Origin: Ruminococcus sp.
Lineage (GTDB): Bacteria; Bacillota; Clostridia; Oscillospirales; Ruminococcaceae
NCBI GenBank assembly: GCA_023667165.1
Contig: JAMPAO010000008.1
Coordinates: 1-52,196, forward strand
DNA length: 52,196 nucleotides
Direction of reading: 5' to 3'
Shown: one piece after another, positions 49,098 through 52,196 of the stretch
Layout of the letters: the number at the start of each line of letters is the position of its first letter
How positions within the stretch are numbered: the stretch's first letter is position 1
The notes under the pieces: generated by a model
The model's input: only the letters and a program-made list of their open reading frames with translations
Databases searched by the model: none
Told to the model about the DNA's origin: nothing
Made by a program: the position numbers and the translations under genes

Positions 49098-51296
49098 TTG
49101 TCTGATTATCGGAACAATGAAAACGAAAAGCTAAAAAAAGACGCGGTGGAAAATGAATTCGGCGAGAAGATCGCACCAAAACCCGAAAAAAAAGAGAATA
49201 AACCCTATTTTCAGCCAAGGCAGGATACGGATCATCAGCAGGGGGGCTACAGACCTTACAATCCTTCCTATCAGAAAAGAACTTATCAGCGTCCCCAGCT
49301 TCCGCCCAGGGGAATGTCGCCGTCTGACTTTAACAGACAGCAGTATCAGGAACGCAGAGATATCCCGAGGACTCAGTCCAATATAAGAGATAACGTTCAG
49401 AACGCAGATTACAGGAGCGGCTACAGCAAACCCTATTACAGACCGCAGACGGATCGCAGACCGGTTTATAACCAGAGGCAGTACGACAAGCCATCCTATG
49501 ACAGGCAGTATCAGAAGCCTGTGTATGAAAGAAGCTACAGCCGTCCCGACGTTTCGGACAGATACCGCGAGCAGACCGTTCAAAGCACGGATCAGCAGGG
49601 GGACGTTTCCTATCATTCCAACCACAGAGCGGTAAAGCGTATACCGCTGAAGATCATTCCCCTCGGAGGACTAAACGAGATCGGAAAGAATATGACGGTT
49701 TTTGAGTGCGGGAACGATATGTTTATAGTCGACTGCGGTCTTGCGTTCCCCGACAGCGATATGCCGGGAGTGGATCTTGTTATCCCCGATTTTACCTATG
49801 TAGAGCAGAATGCGTCAAAAATAAGGGGAATAGTTATTACCCACGGTCACGAGGATCATATAGGAGGTCTTGCTTATCTGCTTAAAAAGATAAATATCCC
49901 CGTGTATGCCACAAGACTCACGGTCGGTCTTATCGAGGGCAAGCTCAAGGAGCATAATCTTTTCAGCCAGACAAAGCTGAATGTGGTAACTCCCAGACAA
50001 ACCGTTAAAATGGGCTGCATGGCGGTGGAATTTATAAGAGTAAATCACTCCATTCCCGACGCTGTGGGTCTGGCGATACACACTCCCGCGGGAATAGTTA
50101 TCCACACCGGCGACTTCAAGGTGGATTACACGCCCATCGACGGCGGCATAATCGATCTTGCAAGATTCGGCGAGCTGGGCAACAGGGGAGTTCTGGCTCT
50201 TATGGCTGATTCCACAAATGCCGAAAGACCGGGTCACACGGCGTCCGAGCGCAAGGTGGGCGAATCCTTTGAAAGGCTTTTCGTCAAGGCGGAGGGCAAG
50301 AGAATAATCATTGCTACCTTTGCTTCGAATATACACCGTATACAGCAGATAATAAACAACGCTGTGAAAAACGACCGCAAGGTGGCGGTTTTCGGAAGAA
50401 GTATGCTCAATGTTATTTCGGCTGCCATGGAGCTGGGATATCTGTCCGTTCCCGACGGCGTTATCATTGATATAGAAGCTATGAACACCTACCCTGCCGA
50501 TAAGATAGTACTCATCACCACGGGCAGCCAGGGCGAGCCTATGTCCGCTCTTACGAGAATGGCTATGAACGAACACAGAAGCGTTACCATAACGCCTATG
50601 GACTATATAATCATCAGCGCAAATCCTATCCCGGGCAATGAAAAGTTCGTTACAAAGGTGGTAAACGAGCTGCTCAAGGCGGGAGCTGAGGTCGTGTACG
50701 AGTCAATGTACGACGTTCACGTGTCGGGTCATGCCTGCCAGGAGGAACTTAAGCTCATAATGGCTCTTTCCCGTCCCAAGTTCTTCATACCCGTTCACGG
50801 CGAGTACAAGCACTTGAAAAAGAACGCGGGACTTGCCTACAGCCTGGGAATACCCGAAAGCAGCGTTGTTATCGGAGAGATAGGCGATGTTATCGAAACG
50901 GACGGCGCTTCAATGAATGTTACGGGCAAGGTCCCCGCAGGAAAGGTTCTTGTGGACGGACTTGGCGTCGGCGACGTGGGTTCTATAGTTCTCAGGGACA
51001 GAAAGCATCTGGCGGAGGACGGTCTGATCGTTGTTGTGGCTACCATAGAGAGCGAGAGCAATACTATACTTGCAGGTCCGGATATCCTTTCGAGAGGCTT
51101 TGTTTACGTCAGAGAAAGCGAGGAGATGATGGAGGCTGCAAAGGATGTGCTTAAAAAGACCCTTGAAGAATGTCTTACAGGCGGCGTCAGGGACTGGAAC
51201 AGCATAAAATCCGGTCTGAGAGACGCTCTCAGCGATTACATCTATATGAAAACGAAGCGCAGTCCCATGATCCTTCCCATAATAGAAGAGATCTGA
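49098..51296 (+). CDS. rnj: Ribonuclease J with long low-complexity N-terminus
   Basis: This 732-residue protein has RNase J from about residue 181 (RIPLKIIPLGGLNEIGKNMTVFECG), with the metal site THGHEDHIGG (about 248-257), HTGDFKVD, LMADSTNAERPGHT, ITTGSQGEPMSAL and the late HVSGHA and HGEYKHLKKNA. It is a 5'-3' exonuclease and endonuclease central to mRNA decay and rRNA maturation. Ahead of it are 180 residues rich in Tyr, Arg, Gln, Pro and Asn in YxRP/YxKP-like steps, probably disordered. The TTG start has GAGG 8 bases upstream. It precedes gdpP by 23 bases, likely one operon. Confidence 0.95.
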   Translation: MSDYRNNENEKLKKDAVENEFGEKIAPKPEKKENKPYFQPRQDTDHQQGGYRPYNPSYQKRTYQRPQLPPRGMSPSDFNRQQYQERRDIPRTQSNIRDNVQNADYRSGYSKPYYRPQTDRRPVYNQRQYDKPSYDRQYQKPVYERSYSRPDVSDRYREQTVQSTDQQGDVSYHSNHRAVKRIPLKIIPLGGLNEIGKNMTVFECGNDMFIVDCGLAFPDSDMPGVDLVIPDFTYVEQNASKIRGIVITHGHEDHIGGLAYLLKKINIPVYATRLTVGLIEGKLKEHNLFSQTKLNVVTPRQTVKMGCMAVEFIRVNHSIPDAVGLAIHTPAGIVIHTGDFKVDYTPIDGGIIDLARFGELGNRGVLALMADSTNAERPGHTASERKVGESFERLFVKAEGKRIIIATFASNIHRIQQIINNAVKNDRKVAVFGRSMLNVISAAMELGYLSVPDGVIIDIEAMNTYPADKIVLITTGSQGEPMSALTRMAMNEHRSVTITPMDYIIISANPIPGNEKFVTKVVNELLKAGAEVVYESMYDVHVSGHACQEELKLIMALSRPKFFIPVHGEYKHLKKNAGLAYSLGIPESSVVIGEIGDVIETDGASMNVTGKVPAGKVLVDGLGVGDVGSIVLRDRKHLAEDGLIVVVATIESESNTILAGPDILSRGFVYVRESEEMMEAAKDVLKKTLEECLTGGVRDWNSIKSGLRDALSDYIYMKTKRSPMILPIIEEI

Positions 51297-51319
51297 CATG
51301 CGCAGTGAGGTGATGATTC

Positions 51320-52196
51320 ATGACAGGCAAGGGTTGGAGATATTTTAAGCTGATATCAATGCTGCTGGTAGCGGCGGCGATGTCCTGTGCTTTCTGCATT
51401 GCGGGAACGGACGAAACGCGGTTTTGGGTAATGCTTGCCATAGTTTCGTTTGTGAGCCTTGCGTATCTGGCGTTGTTTCTGCGGTGCGAAAAAAATCTTC
51501 ACAGCTTTGTTTCGGAAATGGAAAGTCAGCTCAATCTTACGGAAAGAGATTCGCTGTATAAATTTCCCGCTCCCGCGGTCATTACCGACGGGGACGGCAT
51601 AATCATATGGTTCAATGCGGCGTTTGTGGAGCAGTTCGGTTACAGCGACGCCTACGGCGTTCATCTGAGCAGGATAATAGACATCGATCTGTCCGCAGCC
51701 GCATCAAAGCTCGACACGGTGGTGGAGTATCATTCCGGTCACTACCGTGTAAGGGCGCTTACCACGGAGAAAAGAGATGAAAGCGACCTGCCCGTATCTC
51801 ACCTTACGCTGCTTTATTTTCAGGATATAAGCGAGCTTATGGAGCTGAAAAACGAGTTTTCCCGCAGCAGAAACTGGGTAGCCATGATACTCATCGACAG
51901 CTACGACGAGCTTTTCGCAAAGGTCAAGGATTCCGACAGAGCTCATATCACCATGCAGATAGACAAGCTGGCGGAGAGCTTTATCGAGGAGCATAACGGT
52001 CTGCTGAAAAAGGTGGCTTCCGACAGATATTTTGCTATGATCAGCGAGGAGGAGCTTGTAAAGCTGGAGGAACAGCAGTTCAAGTCCGTTATCGACAAGG
52101 CGCACCAGATAGTTGTTTCGGAGCATAATCCGGTGACGCTTTCCATAGGCATAGGCAGAGGAGGAGCAAATCTTCGGGAAAGCGAGGAAATGGCTC
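51320..52196 (+). CDS. gdpP: GdpP-type cyclic-di-AMP phosphodiesterase, N-terminal part
   Basis: The 292 visible residues show two membrane spans (about 10-27 and 34-53), a PAS-like domain (about 80-165, FPAPAVITDGDGIIIWFNAAF) and the degenerate GGDEF domain typical of GdpP (about 185-290, VAMILIDSYDELF...VTLSIGIGRGG), which lacks a GGDEF motif. The catalytic DHH/DHHA1 part would lie beyond the right edge. GdpP degrades c-di-AMP and so affects cell-wall and potassium homeostasis. ATG 51320 has GAGGTGAT 5 bases upstream. In other Firmicutes it stands before rplI and dnaB. Confidence 0.9.
   Translation, partial: MTGKGWRYFKLISMLLVAAAMSCAFCIAGTDETRFWVMLAIVSFVSLAYLALFLRCEKNLHSFVSEMESQLNLTERDSLYKFPAPAVITDGDGIIIWFNAAFVEQFGYSDAYGVHLSRIIDIDLSAAASKLDTVVEYHSGHYRVRALTTEKRDESDLPVSHLTLLYFQDISELMELKNEFSRSRNWVAMILIDSYDELFAKVKDSDRAHITMQIDKLAESFIEEHNGLLKKVASDRYFAMISEEELVKLEEQQFKSVIDKAHQIVVSEHNPVTLSIGIGRGGANLRESEEMA

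Noticed and set aside
49815..50576. 253-codon minus-strand frame
   Set aside because: It is antisense to the conserved RNase J core.
1..52196. CRISPR arrays or tandem repeats
   Set aside because: No regularly spaced direct repeats were seen on either strand; the recurring elements are palindromes far apart.

Overview
The window looks like chromosome of an endospore-forming, low-to-mid GC Firmicute of the Ruminococcus/Oscillospiraceae type. Signs of this are spore genes (cotJA, cotJB, a broken cotJC, spoIIR, pdaA), RNase J, IreB, GdpP, LL-diaminopimelate aminotransferase, a V-type ATPase operon and a glutamate synthase encoded as separate domains. Many promoters match TTGACA-N17-TATAAT exactly. 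The family names are my own reading of the proteins; no search was run.

Positions 1 to about 10,420 are one arm of a prophage or related integrated element. A leftward replication module (SF2 helicase, DUF669, P-loop ATPase, Gp157, DUF3102-type protein, small ORFs) diverges from a repressor at a lysogeny-type switch with a perfect 13-bp inverted repeat. To the right lie an exonuclease-BRCT gene with a cysteine-rich partner, a RelB/RelE-type toxin-antitoxin pair and a large serine integrase. The integrase stops 14 bp short of the broken end of cotJC. Only the first 68 codons of cotJC remain, ending on a predicted manganese-ligand histidine. The rest presumably lies beyond the left edge. This resembles the skin-type arrangement, in which a phage-like element splits a sporulation gene and is excised in the mother cell. 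It is the main finding.

Positions 10.4-18 kb are host genes: cotJBA, rplM-rpsI with a leader hairpin, spoIIR, tRNA-Arg(ACG), a secreted LRR/Fn3 protein, a NagZ-type lipoprotein, and an ACT/UPF0210 pair. Positions 18.1-26.9 kb are a nine-gene V-ATPase operon (stalk, C, I, K, F, E, A, B, D). Positions 26.9-30.4 kb are accessory: a degenerate exonuclease, a P-loop kinase with an apparent ATA start, a CE2-type esterase, a palindromic repeat and a small inverted-repeat unit encoding a 48-residue coiled-coil protein.

Positions 30.4-38.9 kb, on the minus strand, join nitrogen assimilation to lysine/DAP synthesis: amidotransferase, ferredoxin-fused FMN synthase, GNAT, Fe-S protein, FAD oxidoreductase and GXGXG protein, then an ANTAR regulator, dapF and dapL from an internal promoter. 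Positions 39-52 kb hold two membrane proteins, nadB, a possible PD-(D/E)XK protein, ireB, pdaA, eno, a phosphohexomutase-like pseudoenzyme, a 1-kb region with a consensus promoter but no convincing gene, RNase J with a 180-residue low-complexity N-terminus, and the start of gdpP. Large imperfect palindromes recur at 29.8, 40.3 and 48.3 kb.
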